A stretch of DNA of 41,267 bases. Source: Rhodospirillaceae bacterium (GTDB taxonomy: Bacteria; Pseudomonadota; Alphaproteobacteria; GCA-2731375). The position numbers and the translations under genes are program-made. The notes beneath the pieces are model-generated. The model worked only from the letters and a program-made list of their open reading frames with translations, was not told the origin of the DNA and ran no database searches. Below, piece after piece: positions 1-8,886 of the stretch. Every line of letters starts with the position of its first letter. Position 1 is the first letter of the stretch. The DNA lies in assembly GCA_002731375.1 (NCBI GenBank), contig PCBT01000046.1:9736-51002 (forward strand), given 5' to 3'.

Positions 1-1295
1 GACTTGCCGGATTGCGCCAGCTCGACCACCTTATGGGCGAGGCTTTCTGCGCCCGCGCCGCCATTGGCCCAATGGCTACAGACATGCGCTTCCACGCCAC
101 GGTCCTGGCAATAGGTGCTGATGGCCGCCATTTCCGCTTCCGTATCCGCGGTGAACTGGTTGATGGCAACCACCGCCCCGACGCCGAATTGCGCCAGATT
201 GTCCAGATGCTTGCCCAGGTTTTCCAATCCCTTTTGCAAAGCGGCCACGTCTTCCTTGCCCAGATCATCCTTGGCCACGCCGCCATGCATCTTCAGGGCC
301 CGCACCGTGGCCACCAGTACCACCGCATCGGGCCGCAAACCGGCCTTGCGGCACTTGATGTCGAGGAATTTCTCCGCCCCCAGATCAGCGCCGAAGCCGG
401 CCTCGGTGACAACGAAATCGGCCATCTTCAGGGCCGCCTTGGTGGCGATCACGGAATTGCAGCCGTGTGCGATGTTGGCGAACGGGCCGCCGTGGATAAA
501 GGCAGGATTGTTTTCCAGGCTTTGTGCCAGATTGGGCTGGATGGCGTCTTTCAGCAACGCGGCCATGGCGCCGTCGGCTTCCAGCTCCCGCGCCGTAACG
601 ACTTCGCGCTTGCCATTTTGCGCCACCACGATGTTGCCCAGGCGGCGGCGCAGATCGTCGCTGTCCGAGGCCAGGCAGAACACCGCCATGACTTCCGAGG
701 CAACGGTGATGTCAAAGCCGTCCTCGCGCGGGAAACCATTGGCGATGCCGCCCAGGTTGGCGACGATGGAACGCAACGCCCGGTCGTTCATATCGACCAC
801 CCGCCGCCACGAAATCCGTCGGGCATCGATGTCCAGCTTGTTGCCCCAATAGATATGATTGTCCAGCATCGCGGCGAGCAGGTTGTTGGCTGCGCCAATG
901 GCGTGGAAATCACCGGTGAAATGCAGATTGATATCTTCCATGGGCACGACCTGGGCAAAGCCGCCGCCCGCGGCGCCGCCTTTCATGCCAAAACAGGGGC
1001 CCAGGCTGGGCTCACGCAGACAGATCATGGCTTGTTTGCCGATCCGGTTCATGGCGTCACCCAGGCCCACGGTGGTCGTGGTCTTGCCCTCGCCTGCCGG
1101 TGTTGGCGTGATGGCGGTGACCAGGATCAGCTTGCCGTCGGGACGGTCATTCAACGAAGCGATATAGTCGGAAGCCACCTTCGCCTTGTCGGCGCCATAA
1201 CGGTACAGGTGCTGGGATGGGATCGAGAGTTTCTCGGCGATCTGTTCGATCGGCAACGTGGCCGCCTGCCGGGCGATTTCGATATCTGGTTGCAT
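1..1295 (-). CDS. fhs: Formate--tetrahydrofolate ligase (3' end cut by window edge)
   Basis: The enzyme makes 10-formyltetrahydrofolate from formate, ATP and tetrahydrofolate in the cytoplasm, feeding one-carbon metabolism. Read on the minus strand from the ATG at 1295, the frame stays open for about 431 codons to the window edge. The N-terminus begins [10 protein letters not shown]. The family's P-loop, [12 protein letters not shown], is at about residues 63-74, and the downstream blocks [19 protein letters not shown] and the FTGDFHAI region are highly characteristic. The full family length is about 555 residues, so roughly the last fifth is missing. It lies 40 bp downstream of the M20 deacylase on the same strand and is probably cotranscribed with it. 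The antisense strand is also open over most of this gene, but that is a shadow. Confidence 0.95.
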   Translation of the reverse strand, partial: MQPDIEIARQAATLPIEQIAEKLSIPSQHLYRYGADKAKVASDYIASLNDRPDGKLILVTAITPTPAGEGKTTTTVGLGDAMNRIGKQAMICLREPSLGPCFGMKGGAAGGGFAQVVPMEDINLHFTGDFHAIGAANNLLAAMLDNHIYWGNKLDIDARRISWRRVVDMNDRALRSIVANLGGIANGFPREDGFDITVASEVMAVFCLASDSDDLRRRLGNIVVAQNGKREVVTARELEADGAMAALLKDAIQPNLAQSLENNPAFIHGGPFANIAHGCNSVIATKAALKMADFVVTEAGFGADLGAEKFLDIKCRKAGLRPDAVVLVATVRALKMHGGVAKDDLGKEDVAALQKGLENLGKHLDNLAQFGVGAVVAINQFTADTEAEMAAISTYCQDRGVEAHVCSHWANGGAGAESLAHKVVELAQSGK

Positions 1296-1335
1296 TTTTT
1301 TGGTTGTCCCCTATCCAACGTCAACAAAAAGGTCT

Positions 1336-2616
1336 CTAAATTTCTTCCAGGCCGCACCATTCGGCAATGAATAATGCCATGGCCTGGGTGTTCTGACGCA
1401 CGGATTCCAGATTGACTCGTTCGTCAAAGCCATGAATGGCATCCGATAAAGGTCCGTAAACCAGGCCCGGAATATCCGCATATAGTCCAAAGAATCGTGC
1501 ATCCGTGGTGGCCGTGGTGGCGGTTACCTGCAACGGCTTGCCATAGGCTGCCTCATGCGCCCGGCCCAGGATCGCCTCCGCCTCATCGGCGCCTTGCAGA
1601 GTATACCCCTCGGCCATTAGGCCATGATAGGTGATCTGGGGCGGTGCGTTGCGCAGAAACGCGTCCTGGCTGGCCGCATCGCGGATGCAATCCTCCAGTT
1701 CCGCCCGCCGCGCCGCCAGATCATCGCCCGGATAAACCGCCACGCGCAAATCGAACACGCACCACGACGGTACGGACGAGGCCCAGTCGCCACCCTCGAT
1801 CTTGCCCACATTGAAATTGAGGGGATGGTCATGGTCGGCATAATGAGGCTGATCGACCCGCTGCTCGTTCCATTTCACCTCAAGCTTCTTCAGACCCTGG
1901 ATCAATACGAATGCCGCATCAATGGCGTTCGAGCCAGTGCCCGCGTAGGCCACATGCACCGGGATGCCTTGAACCTTGATCTGCAACCACATAACGCCAA
2001 GCTGAGCCCGGATCAGACAATCGCCAAGAGGTTCCGGAATCAAGGCCGCCTCGGCCCGGTAGCCGCGCGCCAAACAGGCGAGCGCGCCGTTGCCGGTGCA
2101 TTCCTCCTCGACCACGGATTGCAGAAAGACGTCGGCGCCCGGGTGCCAGCCCTGACCTTTCAAGGCCTTCAGCGCATACAAGGTGCCGACAAGCCCGGCT
2201 TTCATATCGCCCGAGCCCCGGCCATACATCCAACCGTCGTCGATCCGCGGCTCGTAAGGGGGTGATGTCCACATCTCGGGCGGCCCTTCGGGCACCACGT
2301 CGATATGGCCGTTCAGGATCAGCGATCGGCCCCTGGGCACCTCGCTACGATGAGCGCCGACCACGTTGAAGACATTGTCATAGTCAGCATAGACCGGGGA
2401 AAAGCCCGGCAGATGGCTGATCTGATCAACGTCAATCTGCCAACGGTCAACACCCAGGCCATGTTCGCGCATGGCCTGGGCCATGAAATCCTGGGCTGTA
2501 TGCTCCTGGCCTCGGCGCGACGGGAACTTCACCAGTTCGGCGGTAAAATCCACCTGTTCATCAAAGCCAGCATCGACGGCATCCTTGATCCGCCCGGCAA
2601 TGGCGCTATCCAGCAT
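1336..2616 (-). CDS. M20-family metallo-deacylase (ArgE/DapE/ACY1-like)
   Basis: This is a predicted cytoplasmic zinc amidohydrolase that removes an acyl group from an N-acylated amino acid or related compound. The exact substrate cannot be read from sequence. The protein has 426 residues, normal for ArgE/DapE-type enzymes. Metal-site motifs are present: GHIDVVP (His104, Asp106), GRGSGDMKAG (Asp137), VVEEECTGNG (the Glu170/171 pair) and a C-terminal DAIHGFDER His. A dimerisation-type insert with a PVHVAYAGTG segment follows the catalytic half. The start is fixed by a GGAGG ribosome site seven bases before the ATG at 2616. It precedes fhs on the same strand, so a role in supplying or recycling a formylated or acylated amino acid is possible but only inferred. 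Confidence 0.85.
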   Translation of the reverse strand: MLDSAIAGRIKDAVDAGFDEQVDFTAELVKFPSRRGQEHTAQDFMAQAMREHGLGVDRWQIDVDQISHLPGFSPVYADYDNVFNVVGAHRSEVPRGRSLILNGHIDVVPEGPPEMWTSPPYEPRIDDGWMYGRGSGDMKAGLVGTLYALKALKGQGWHPGADVFLQSVVEEECTGNGALACLARGYRAEAALIPEPLGDCLIRAQLGVMWLQIKVQGIPVHVAYAGTGSNAIDAAFVLIQGLKKLEVKWNEQRVDQPHYADHDHPLNFNVGKIEGGDWASSVPSWCVFDLRVAVYPGDDLAARRAELEDCIRDAASQDAFLRNAPPQITYHGLMAEGYTLQGADEAEAILGRAHEAAYGKPLQVTATTATTDARFFGLYADIPGLVYGPLSDAIHGFDERVNLESVRQNTQAMALFIAEWCGLEEI

Positions 2617-2993
2617 GTATTTTCCTCCGGTCCACGGCGCGGATATGAGGATAGGACCAATGTGCTATCGGGGCCAGTCTGAACGGGTCATTTTCGGACA
2701 GGTGTTCCCAAAATAAAAAAAGCAGGTATACCTGCGTCATGTCTCAATCTTCTCGGGCTGCTTTGGCGCGTTGCAGTGGAATGCCCATGGAAGGTAACAA
2801 CGCGGGCTAAGCGTGTTTTCCCTTTGGCATAAGAGGCGAAGACCTAGACGACTGCTAGGTTTATGCAAATTACGTTGTAGACGGAAAATTTGCCATCTTC
2901 TGGGCGGAAAAGCCAAAACAGGTCGCCAAGAATGAGCGGTCTCATTGAGGCCCGCGCGCATTGCACCTGTAATCTATGTCGGAATTCTGCATC
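2617..2993. other. Gene-free 377-bp stretch with two hairpins
   Basis: No convincing gene is visible. The segment holds a terminator-like hairpin at 2714-2735 (separate entry) and a larger imperfect hairpin at about 2828-2866 built from GCATAA...TTATGC around AGACCTAG...CTAGGTTT. A 74-codon minus-strand frame at 2737-2961 reads without family resemblance. Base composition shifts here from the G+C-rich M20/fhs side to the more A+T-rich hydrolase/transporter side, so the left edge of the A+T-rich block probably lies in this stretch. Confidence 0.5.
2714..2735 (-). terminator. Probable Rho-independent terminator (minus strand)
   Basis: On the minus strand the palindrome GCAGGTATACCTGC (2722-2735) is followed directly by a run of T (2721 down to 2714). 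The stem is GCAGG/CCTGC with a TATA loop. It lies about 260 bp after the S15/CocE hydrolase stop and would end that transcript before the M20 gene on the same strand. Confidence 0.55.
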
Positions 2994-4997
2994 TCACACC
3001 AATCTCCGCGGTACCGTGTCGTCAAACCTCTTTTCAAAAAACAACTCATCATTGTCCCAACACTGCAGTTCTGCGGAAATGTAGAAAAACTCCCTATCGC
3101 AGTGGATCTCACCGCGCGCCAGAATGCGCCACAGTCCGTCCTCGCGGCCCCCTACATGCTCCCATACTGCTTCGCCCCGAGCTGTGGTCGGGTCTTGCGG
3201 CAGGATAGTCCAAGTTTCCACCATACGATGACCAGCGATCATGTCGATGTCGAGATCGCGGACCTGCCCGAAATCGCAATCAACGCGGGTAATGGTTTGG
3301 CCGCTAACGGGGTTCTGTGTTGTTTCGCGGGCATAGGAAGCCGGCCGCATAACTTCGACCTGTTGCGCTGATGAGCCCTCGGCCGCTTCGAAACACCACT
3401 CGTCGCTCGTGGCTAACGAGCGCACGGGCAGTCCCACCCGACCGGCCCGCAGACGCAAGGTCATCGGTTCTGGCGACGGCCAGATAAAGGGCCAATAGGC
3501 CGTCGAAACCGCCACACGGAGGCGATGCCCGGCCGGTAGGCGATAGGCGATTTGATCCAAGGTCAAAATGACTTGAAAGTCCTCACCTGGTACCAGTGGC
3601 ATCGGCGTTTCGTGAGATTGCCGATGGGTCAGGTTCAATACGCCGAAGGTGATATGTGCGGAAGTTCCGTCGGGTCGCAGGTCGCATAACCGCACCGCCA
3701 CTTGACCGGTGGATTTGTCGCTGCTGCCAGTGAAACAAACAATTGGAGCGCCAACGATGTCCCAATCCAGTTCCAGGGCCGGGCTGTCAAAACATAATGA
3801 CTTGTCATCGTCGACGCTCTGGTCGTCTGGGAGCTCATCTCCACAGGCAAACGGAAAATATTCCCCAGATTGCGCGCCGCAATCCTGTACCGAGCAGATT
3901 CTCGCGTCGATCCTCGTCGGTACTTCGCTCAATGACCCTTTATCGGCGAAATGGAGGAAATGCGGCAAAATACCCGCTGCCGGCCATTCCGGCTCGGCAA
4001 TCCAACGGCCGGTCCGGAAGGGGTGCCAGCGTTTCGGCTTCGAAGAATCCATCACATAGGCCCGATAGGCCGGGTCTTGTTCAACGCCAGTCGCCTCTCC
4101 TCTGAGCCAGCGGTCCCACCAGCGCTTAGCTTCCTGTAGGAAACCGATAGCCGGTGCCGGGCCGGCGATGTGAGGATATTTATGAATCCACGGGCCGACA
4201 ATGCCCTTGACGGGCGCTTCAAGATTTTCCACTAGATGGCTGACGGTATTACGATAACCATCATGCCAGCCACCGATCGATAGAACCGCCACCTTGATAG
4301 CGCCATAGTCCTCACAAACTGAACCGTGCTTCCAATAATCGTCCCGATGCTGATGGCGTAGCCATGTCGACAGGTGGAGCGGTTGACGAGTTAGTCGCTC
4401 CCGCCAAATTTGATGCCAATTGTTGCCAACTAATGCGCGGTCTGGTGGCCGCGCTGAATAGGCTAGCATGGTCATAGACCAACCAAAATTCTCGATCAGC
4501 AGACAGCCACCTTTGTAGTGGATGTCATCGGCGTAGCGATCCACCGACGAGCAGATGGAGATCACCGCCTTCAAGGCCGGCGGATTGAGGGCTGCGACTT
4601 GCAAAGCGTTGAAACCGCCCCAGGAAATACCCATCATGCCGATATTGCCATCGCACCAGGGCTGCTCTGCCAGCCAAGCTATAACGTCACAGGCATCTTG
4701 CAATTCTTGAGCGGTGTATTCATCCAATAATAGGCCGTCCGATTCACCGCTACCACGCATATCGACGCGCACGCAGGCATAGCCATTCCCGGCGAACCAG
4801 GGATGGGTCACCGCGTCCCTGGGCGCAGTGCCGTCGCGTTTTCGATAAGGGATATATTCGAGAATAGCCGGAACTGGTTTCGTAATGGCGCTTTCGGGCA
4901 TCCACACTCGTGCCGACAAGCGGCATCTGTCGGGCAAGACGACGCCTAAATCCGGATTCTCCACCACTTTGTGGTCAAAATTATCAAGATATTTCAC
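2994..4997 (-). CDS. CocE/NonD (X-Pro dipeptidyl-peptidase S15) family hydrolase
   Basis: This is an alpha/beta-hydrolase of the S15/CocE family, which contains X-prolyl dipeptidyl peptidases, cocaine esterase and glutaryl-7-ACA acylases. The protein has 667 residues. The N-terminal hydrolase domain carries the nucleophile elbow GISWGG (Ser125) after the DMRGSGES segment. The C-terminal part, about residues 400-640, has the beta-rich jelly-roll typical of PepX_C, with PAGHRLRVAVSTAYWP. No signal peptide is evident, so it is probably cytoplasmic. The start is a GTG at 4997. It lies downstream of a peptide-binding protein on the same strand and opposite a peptide permease operon, so it probably cleaves an imported peptide or amide. 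A peptidase, an esterase or an amidase role cannot be separated by sequence alone. Confidence 0.85.
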   Translation of the reverse strand: MKYLDNFDHKVVENPDLGVVLPDRCRLSARVWMPESAITKPVPAILEYIPYRKRDGTAPRDAVTHPWFAGNGYACVRVDMRGSGESDGLLLDEYTAQELQDACDVIAWLAEQPWCDGNIGMMGISWGGFNALQVAALNPPALKAVISICSSVDRYADDIHYKGGCLLIENFGWSMTMLAYSARPPDRALVGNNWHQIWRERLTRQPLHLSTWLRHQHRDDYWKHGSVCEDYGAIKVAVLSIGGWHDGYRNTVSHLVENLEAPVKGIVGPWIHKYPHIAGPAPAIGFLQEAKRWWDRWLRGEATGVEQDPAYRAYVMDSSKPKRWHPFRTGRWIAEPEWPAAGILPHFLHFADKGSLSEVPTRIDARICSVQDCGAQSGEYFPFACGDELPDDQSVDDDKSLCFDSPALELDWDIVGAPIVCFTGSSDKSTGQVAVRLCDLRPDGTSAHITFGVLNLTHRQSHETPMPLVPGEDFQVILTLDQIAYRLPAGHRLRVAVSTAYWPFIWPSPEPMTLRLRAGRVGLPVRSLATSDEWCFEAAEGSSAQQVEVMRPASYARETTQNPVSGQTITRVDCDFGQVRDLDIDMIAGHRMVETWTILPQDPTTARGEAVWEHVGGREDGLWRILARGEIHCDREFFYISAELQCWDNDELFFEKRFDDTVPRRLV

Positions 4998-5082
4998 GGT
5001 GTTCGTCTGCCCTATGGCCGGTGGGCTATTTAGTACTCGCCAATGGCGTTAGACTGGCAATTCAAATCTCGCTAAGACAATA

Positions 5083-5115
5083 AATCGGCGGCGGAGAAGC
5101 CCGCCGCCGCCGATT
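5083..5115. terminator. Strong 12-bp hairpin between binding protein and hydrolase
   Basis: AATCGGCGGCGG (5083-5094) pairs perfectly with CCGCCGCCGATT (5104-5115) around a nine-base loop. On the minus strand it follows the substrate-binding-protein stop by about 30 bp and is followed by a moderately T-rich TTTATTGTCTT. It may be a partial terminator or an mRNA-stabilising hairpin. Either would make the binding protein more abundant than the hydrolase encoded behind it. Confidence 0.5.
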
Positions 5116-5145
5116 ATGGTTGGAAGGATTGCCTGTTACCTACTC

Positions 5146-6759
5146 TTAAGCGAACCACCAACGTTCTGCCGCCTTACTACCGTCGAGTTGCCAATTGGCT
5201 GCGACGTCCTTGTCATGAGCGACCTTCTTCGAGAGACCTTCAATATAGTTGGCAAACATGGCGACAATGGCGCCACCGTCGTCATTAATTAGACGTTGGC
5301 ATTCCGCATACATAGTGCGGCGTTTACTTTCATCCAGTTCGCCACGAGCTTGGATGGCTAGTTTATTGAATTTTTTTGCGCCGTCTGTGGTTTTCCAAGC
5401 GGTGTCGTTCCATTTGGTGGAATCTACATAGGCCGAGCTGAACATCCAGTCTTCGGTTGGACGACCGCCCCAATAACAGGCACACCAGCCTTTTTTGTTC
5501 CAAACGTTAGACCAATAACCGTCTTTTGGCTCCCGTACGACTTCTATATCGATGCCAACTTCCTTAGCAGAAGCAGCGATCAATTGCGCGGCGTCGACGG
5601 CTCCGGCAAACGCGGCGTCTGCAGCCGAGAGTTTAATCTTACCAGAGTGACCCGACTTTTTGTAGTGGTAGGCTGCTTTGTCCTTATCGAACTCGCGCTG
5701 GGGTAGGTCCGAAGCATGGTAACGGTTTGCTGTCGAAATCGGATGATCATTACCCAAGGCACCATGACCGAGTAGAATTTTATCAACCATTTCCTGACGT
5801 TTCAGCGACAACTTCAAAGCCATGCGTAGATCGTAATTTCCAAACGGTTCAACATCCAAACGCATTGGAAAGGTGTAGTGCAGCGTGCCAGTATTTTCCA
5901 AGATTTTGATATTGGGGTTGCGCGCCAGCAAGTCCACCGTTTTAGGATCGACCCGATCAATAACGTCAACATTGCCGCTCATTAGCGCATTTTGCCGCGC
6001 TGTAACGTCAATCAAAGACAGGAACAACACTTCATCGAAATGAGCCCGCCCGGACTTAAAATAATTTGGATTGCGTTTGGCCTCTGCCCGAACACCTGCC
6101 TCGTATTTCGTAAGCTTATAGGGGCCGGTACCGATCCCCGCATTCGGATCAACCTTACCATCCTTGGAGGGCATGATCACCAAGTGGTAATCGGACATTA
6201 TATAAGGAAAATCAGCGTTCGCTGATTCTAGCTCGAAGGCCACCTTATTATTGCCGTCTTTACGGATATTTTTTACAGCCGTCAAAAGACCTTTGGCCGC
6301 AGATTTTGATTTTTCGCCCCGGTGATAGTTGAGTGAGGTGATGACGTCATCGGCCGATAGGGTTTTGCCATTGTGGAATTCAACACCATTTCGCAATTCA
6401 AAAAACCAAACTTTGCCGTCGTCACTGGGACTAAAATTTGCCGCTAGATCCGGAACCAAATCGCCCTTGTTGTCCACTTCGGTCAGATGGTTTCCGTATA
6501 GAAAACCGACGCCAGTCATAAAGCCATTTTCGAACGTCGCGGGGTCTAGTGAATCCGTGGTTGAGCCGTGCCCCAAGCCAAACCTAATTTTACCACCCTT
6601 CTTTGGCGTGGCGGCCATGGCGTCGCCCGCCATCGAAATAGCTGTGGGTAGGGTGATCCCCGCCGCCAGCATCGATAAGATGAACTGCCGTCGATCGATT
6701 TGCCGCGTCGTAAGCTTTTTGGTTTGCTGGTCAAGGTAAATCGTATTCATGGTGTCCAT
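5146..6759 (-). CDS. ABC transporter substrate-binding protein, family 5 (peptide type), Tat-exported
   Basis: This is a periplasmic solute-binding protein of the SBP_bac_5 (DppA/OppA) family that delivers peptides or similar solutes to the permease pair. The protein has 537 residues. It has a twin-arginine signal (RRQF, Arg23-Arg24), a hydrophobic stretch and a likely cleavage after DAMA near residue 49. Family blocks include the domain around LDPATFENG and the FELRNGVEFHNGKTLSADDV segment. The ATG at 6759 is preceded by AGGGA at eight bases. An in-frame ATG three codons later is a weaker alternative. It is divergent from the permease genes across a 229-bp intergenic region. The true ligand is unknown, though the neighbouring S15 hydrolase suggests a peptide or amide. 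Confidence 0.92.
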   Translation of the reverse strand: MDTMNTIYLDQQTKKLTTRQIDRRQFILSMLAAGITLPTAISMAGDAMAATPKKGGKIRFGLGHGSTTDSLDPATFENGFMTGVGFLYGNHLTEVDNKGDLVPDLAANFSPSDDGKVWFFELRNGVEFHNGKTLSADDVITSLNYHRGEKSKSAAKGLLTAVKNIRKDGNNKVAFELESANADFPYIMSDYHLVIMPSKDGKVDPNAGIGTGPYKLTKYEAGVRAEAKRNPNYFKSGRAHFDEVLFLSLIDVTARQNALMSGNVDVIDRVDPKTVDLLARNPNIKILENTGTLHYTFPMRLDVEPFGNYDLRMALKLSLKRQEMVDKILLGHGALGNDHPISTANRYHASDLPQREFDKDKAAYHYKKSGHSGKIKLSAADAAFAGAVDAAQLIAASAKEVGIDIEVVREPKDGYWSNVWNKKGWCACYWGGRPTEDWMFSSAYVDSTKWNDTAWKTTDGAKKFNKLAIQARGELDESKRRTMYAECQRLINDDGGAIVAMFANYIEGLSKKVAHDKDVAANWQLDGSKAAERWWFA

Positions 6760-6988
6760 TGTATTTTTCCCTGTTAGAAAAAAAGCTGTCTCCGCCGATT
6801 TGAATAGCTCCTAGACGAAGTTGGAGACTTTCGCCTAATGTTATCGTGATTTGTTGCATATAAGCAAATGTCGACAGCAAGTCTCTGGGTAGGTAGCTTC
6901 ACTGTAGGCGAAGCCAGATGTTCTAGCCAGGTTAACAGACGTTGCAAGCTTGACCTGGGTGTTTGAGAAAATATGGAAGGGGGTAAAT
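6760..6988. promoter_or_regulatory. Divergent intergenic region of the peptide-uptake locus
   Basis: This A+T-rich region must contain promoters for both the binding protein (minus) and the permease operon (plus). An 8-bp inverted repeat, TTCGCCTA (6830-6837) and TAGGCGAA (6905-6912), brackets the middle. An imperfect dyad TTTGTTGC...AGCAAA lies between the two arms near 6850-6870. No single promoter can be assigned with confidence. Confidence 0.35.
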
Positions 6989-7969
6989 TTGCACCCCATC
7001 GTTTCCACGGTACTGAAGCGCTTTGTTTTGGGCGTGATGACGCTGTTTTTGGTTTCGTTGATTATTTTCAGTTCCATTCAAATGCTGCCCGGAGATTTCG
7101 GCGAAGCGGTTCTGGGGCAGGCGGCTCTACCTGAGACGGTGAAAGCCTTCCGCGAGGAATTGGGCTTGGATAAGCCGGCATGGCAGCGTTATCTCAACTG
7201 GGTCGCTTCAGTGACGCAGGGGGACCTCGGCACATCGTTTTCTGGTCGGGCCGCATCTGGTATCGATCGATCACGACCAGTTGCCGATTTAGTAGCGCCA
7301 AGATTATGGAATACACTTTTTCTTGCGGGCATGACAGCGGTGATAGCCGTACCGTTGTCGCTATTTCTTGGCATTACCACAGCGCTTTACCGTAATTCCA
7401 TTTATGATCGAGTGATCAACTCGTCAACACTGACAACAATTTCTTTTCCGGAGTTTTTTGTCGCCTATATTCTAATTGTCTTGTTTGCGTCGGTATGGCC
7501 GATATTACCATCGCTCGCAAATGTGACGGAGGCAACGCCACTGGGCGAGAGAATATACAAGGCCTCGCTACCAGCGATCACGCTGACATTGGTTATTGTC
7601 GCGCATATGATGCGTATGACCCGAGCCGCCATCATCAACCTAATGGCCAGCGCATACATCGAAACGGCGCGTTTGAAGGGCCTATCCAGGTCTATGGTAA
7701 TTATCAAACATGCATTGCCCAATGCTTGGGCACCAATCGCCACAGTGATCGCGTTCAATCTGGCCTATCTAGTTGTTGGCGTTGTCGTGGTCGAAGTGGT
7801 GTTCGTCTACCCCGGCGTCGGGCAATTGATGGTCGATGCGGTTTCTAGCCGTGATATTCCAGTGGTACAGGCCTGCGCTTTAATTTTTGCCGGCACCTAT
7901 ATCTTATTGAATTTGATCGCCGATATTATCGGCATCGTCACCAATCCGAGATTGTTACATCCACGATGA
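6989..7969 (+). CDS. Peptide-type ABC transporter permease (DppB-like)
   Basis: This is an inner-membrane permease of the binding-protein-dependent transport family, the DppB/OppB half of the channel. The N-terminal helix (FVLGVMTLFLVSLIIFSSIQ) is followed by the family-typical MLPGDFGEAVLGQ segment and several further hydrophobic helices. An EAA-type loop, ETARLKGLSRSMVIIKHALPNAW, contacts the ATPase. I place the start at TTG 6989 because GGAAGGGGG (6975-6983) sits at ribosome-site distance. An in-frame TTG at 6950 would add 13 residues but has no ribosome site. The gene overlaps the next permease by four bases (ATGA). Confidence 0.9.
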   Translation: MHPIVSTVLKRFVLGVMTLFLVSLIIFSSIQMLPGDFGEAVLGQAALPETVKAFREELGLDKPAWQRYLNWVASVTQGDLGTSFSGRAASGIDRSRPVADLVAPRLWNTLFLAGMTAVIAVPLSLFLGITTALYRNSIYDRVINSSTLTTISFPEFFVAYILIVLFASVWPILPSLANVTEATPLGERIYKASLPAITLTLVIVAHMMRMTRAAIINLMASAYIETARLKGLSRSMVIIKHALPNAWAPIATVIAFNLAYLVVGVVVVEVVFVYPGVGQLMVDAVSSRDIPVVQACALIFAGTYILLNLIADIIGIVTNPRLLHPR

Positions 7970-8886
7970 GCGGGGACAATGAAACCTACTCGGCTTCCGG
8001 GGAAGTTGCTCTCGTCCTTCAACGTCGCACCCGCGCTAAGCGCATTTGGATCAGCCTGAAAAATGCCCCGCCGACCGCTTGGTTTGGCATTATTGTCATT
8101 ATTGCCTACTTGTTTGTGGCAATATTCGCTCCAGTGCTCGCACCGCATGGCGAAGCGCAGGTGTTTAAGAAACCGTTTGAGCCTTGGGGTGGAGAATTTC
8201 TTTTCGGCACGGACCAGATAGGTCGCGATGTCTTAAGCCGTCTAATATTTGGTGCTCGTAACACCATCGGTTTCGCCCTGGCGACGACACTATTGTCCTT
8301 CGTCATCGGTGGCTGCTTGGGTCTGGTTGCGGCAATCAACCGTTCTTGGCTTGACCAGGGTTTGAGCCGGGTAGTTGATGTGTTGATGGCGATCCCAAGT
8401 CTAATTTTCGCCCTTATGCTAATAGCTATCTTCGGCTCGACGATTGTGAACCTGATCATAATCATCGCCGTTCTTGATTCCACGCGGGTGTTTCGTTTAA
8501 CCCGGGCGGTCGCAATGAATGTGGTCGTGATGGATTATGTCGAAGCGGCGCATCTGCGTGGAGAAAAGTTGGGTCGTATTATGAGACGTGAAATCTTGCC
8601 TAATATTATGCCGCCACTGGTAGCAGAATTTGGCTTGCGATTTTGTTTCGTGTTCTTGTCGATTGCAGCTTTGTCGTTCCTCGGTGTCGGTATCCAGCCG
8701 CCCACCGCTGATTGGGGATCTATGGTGCGAGACAATGCCTCGCTTATTCAATTCGCACAATATGACATTACCGCGGCCCTAACTCCGCTATTACCGGCCT
8801 CCGCCATTGCCCTATTGACCATTGCCGTCAATTTTGTGGTTGACTGGTTCTTGCATAAGACGAGTGGACTGCGCGATGAACATTGA
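7966..8886 (+). CDS. Peptide-type ABC transporter permease (DppC-like)
   Basis: This is the second inner-membrane permease subunit, 306 residues. The N-terminal cytoplasmic tail and first helix (WFGIIVIIAYLFVAIFAPVLAPHG) fit DppC/OppC. They are followed by the typical FLFGTDQIGRDVLSRLIFGAR block and an EAA-type loop, EAAHLRGEKLGRIMRREILPN. The start ATG overlaps the stop of the upstream permease. The stop lies 11 bases inside the next gene. The pair forms the channel energised by the fused ATPase downstream. Confidence 0.92.
   Translation: MSGDNETYSASGEVALVLQRRTRAKRIWISLKNAPPTAWFGIIVIIAYLFVAIFAPVLAPHGEAQVFKKPFEPWGGEFLFGTDQIGRDVLSRLIFGARNTIGFALATTLLSFVIGGCLGLVAAINRSWLDQGLSRVVDVLMAIPSLIFALMLIAIFGSTIVNLIIIIAVLDSTRVFRLTRAVAMNVVVMDYVEAAHLRGEKLGRIMRREILPNIMPPLVAEFGLRFCFVFLSIAALSFLGVGIQPPTADWGSMVRDNASLIQFAQYDITAALTPLLPASAIALLTIAVNFVVDWFLHKTSGLRDEH

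Noticed and set aside
12-1370. Long open frame on the plus strand (452 codons) antisense to fhs
   Set aside because: The minus strand here encodes a clear formate--tetrahydrofolate ligase; the plus frame has no family motif and exists because of codon bias.
6950-6988. Longer TTG start for the DppB-like permease, or TTGACC at 6950 as a -35 box
   Set aside because: No ribosome site precedes 6950, while GGAAGGGGG fits TTG 6989; a promoter here would leave almost no leader for the ribosome site.
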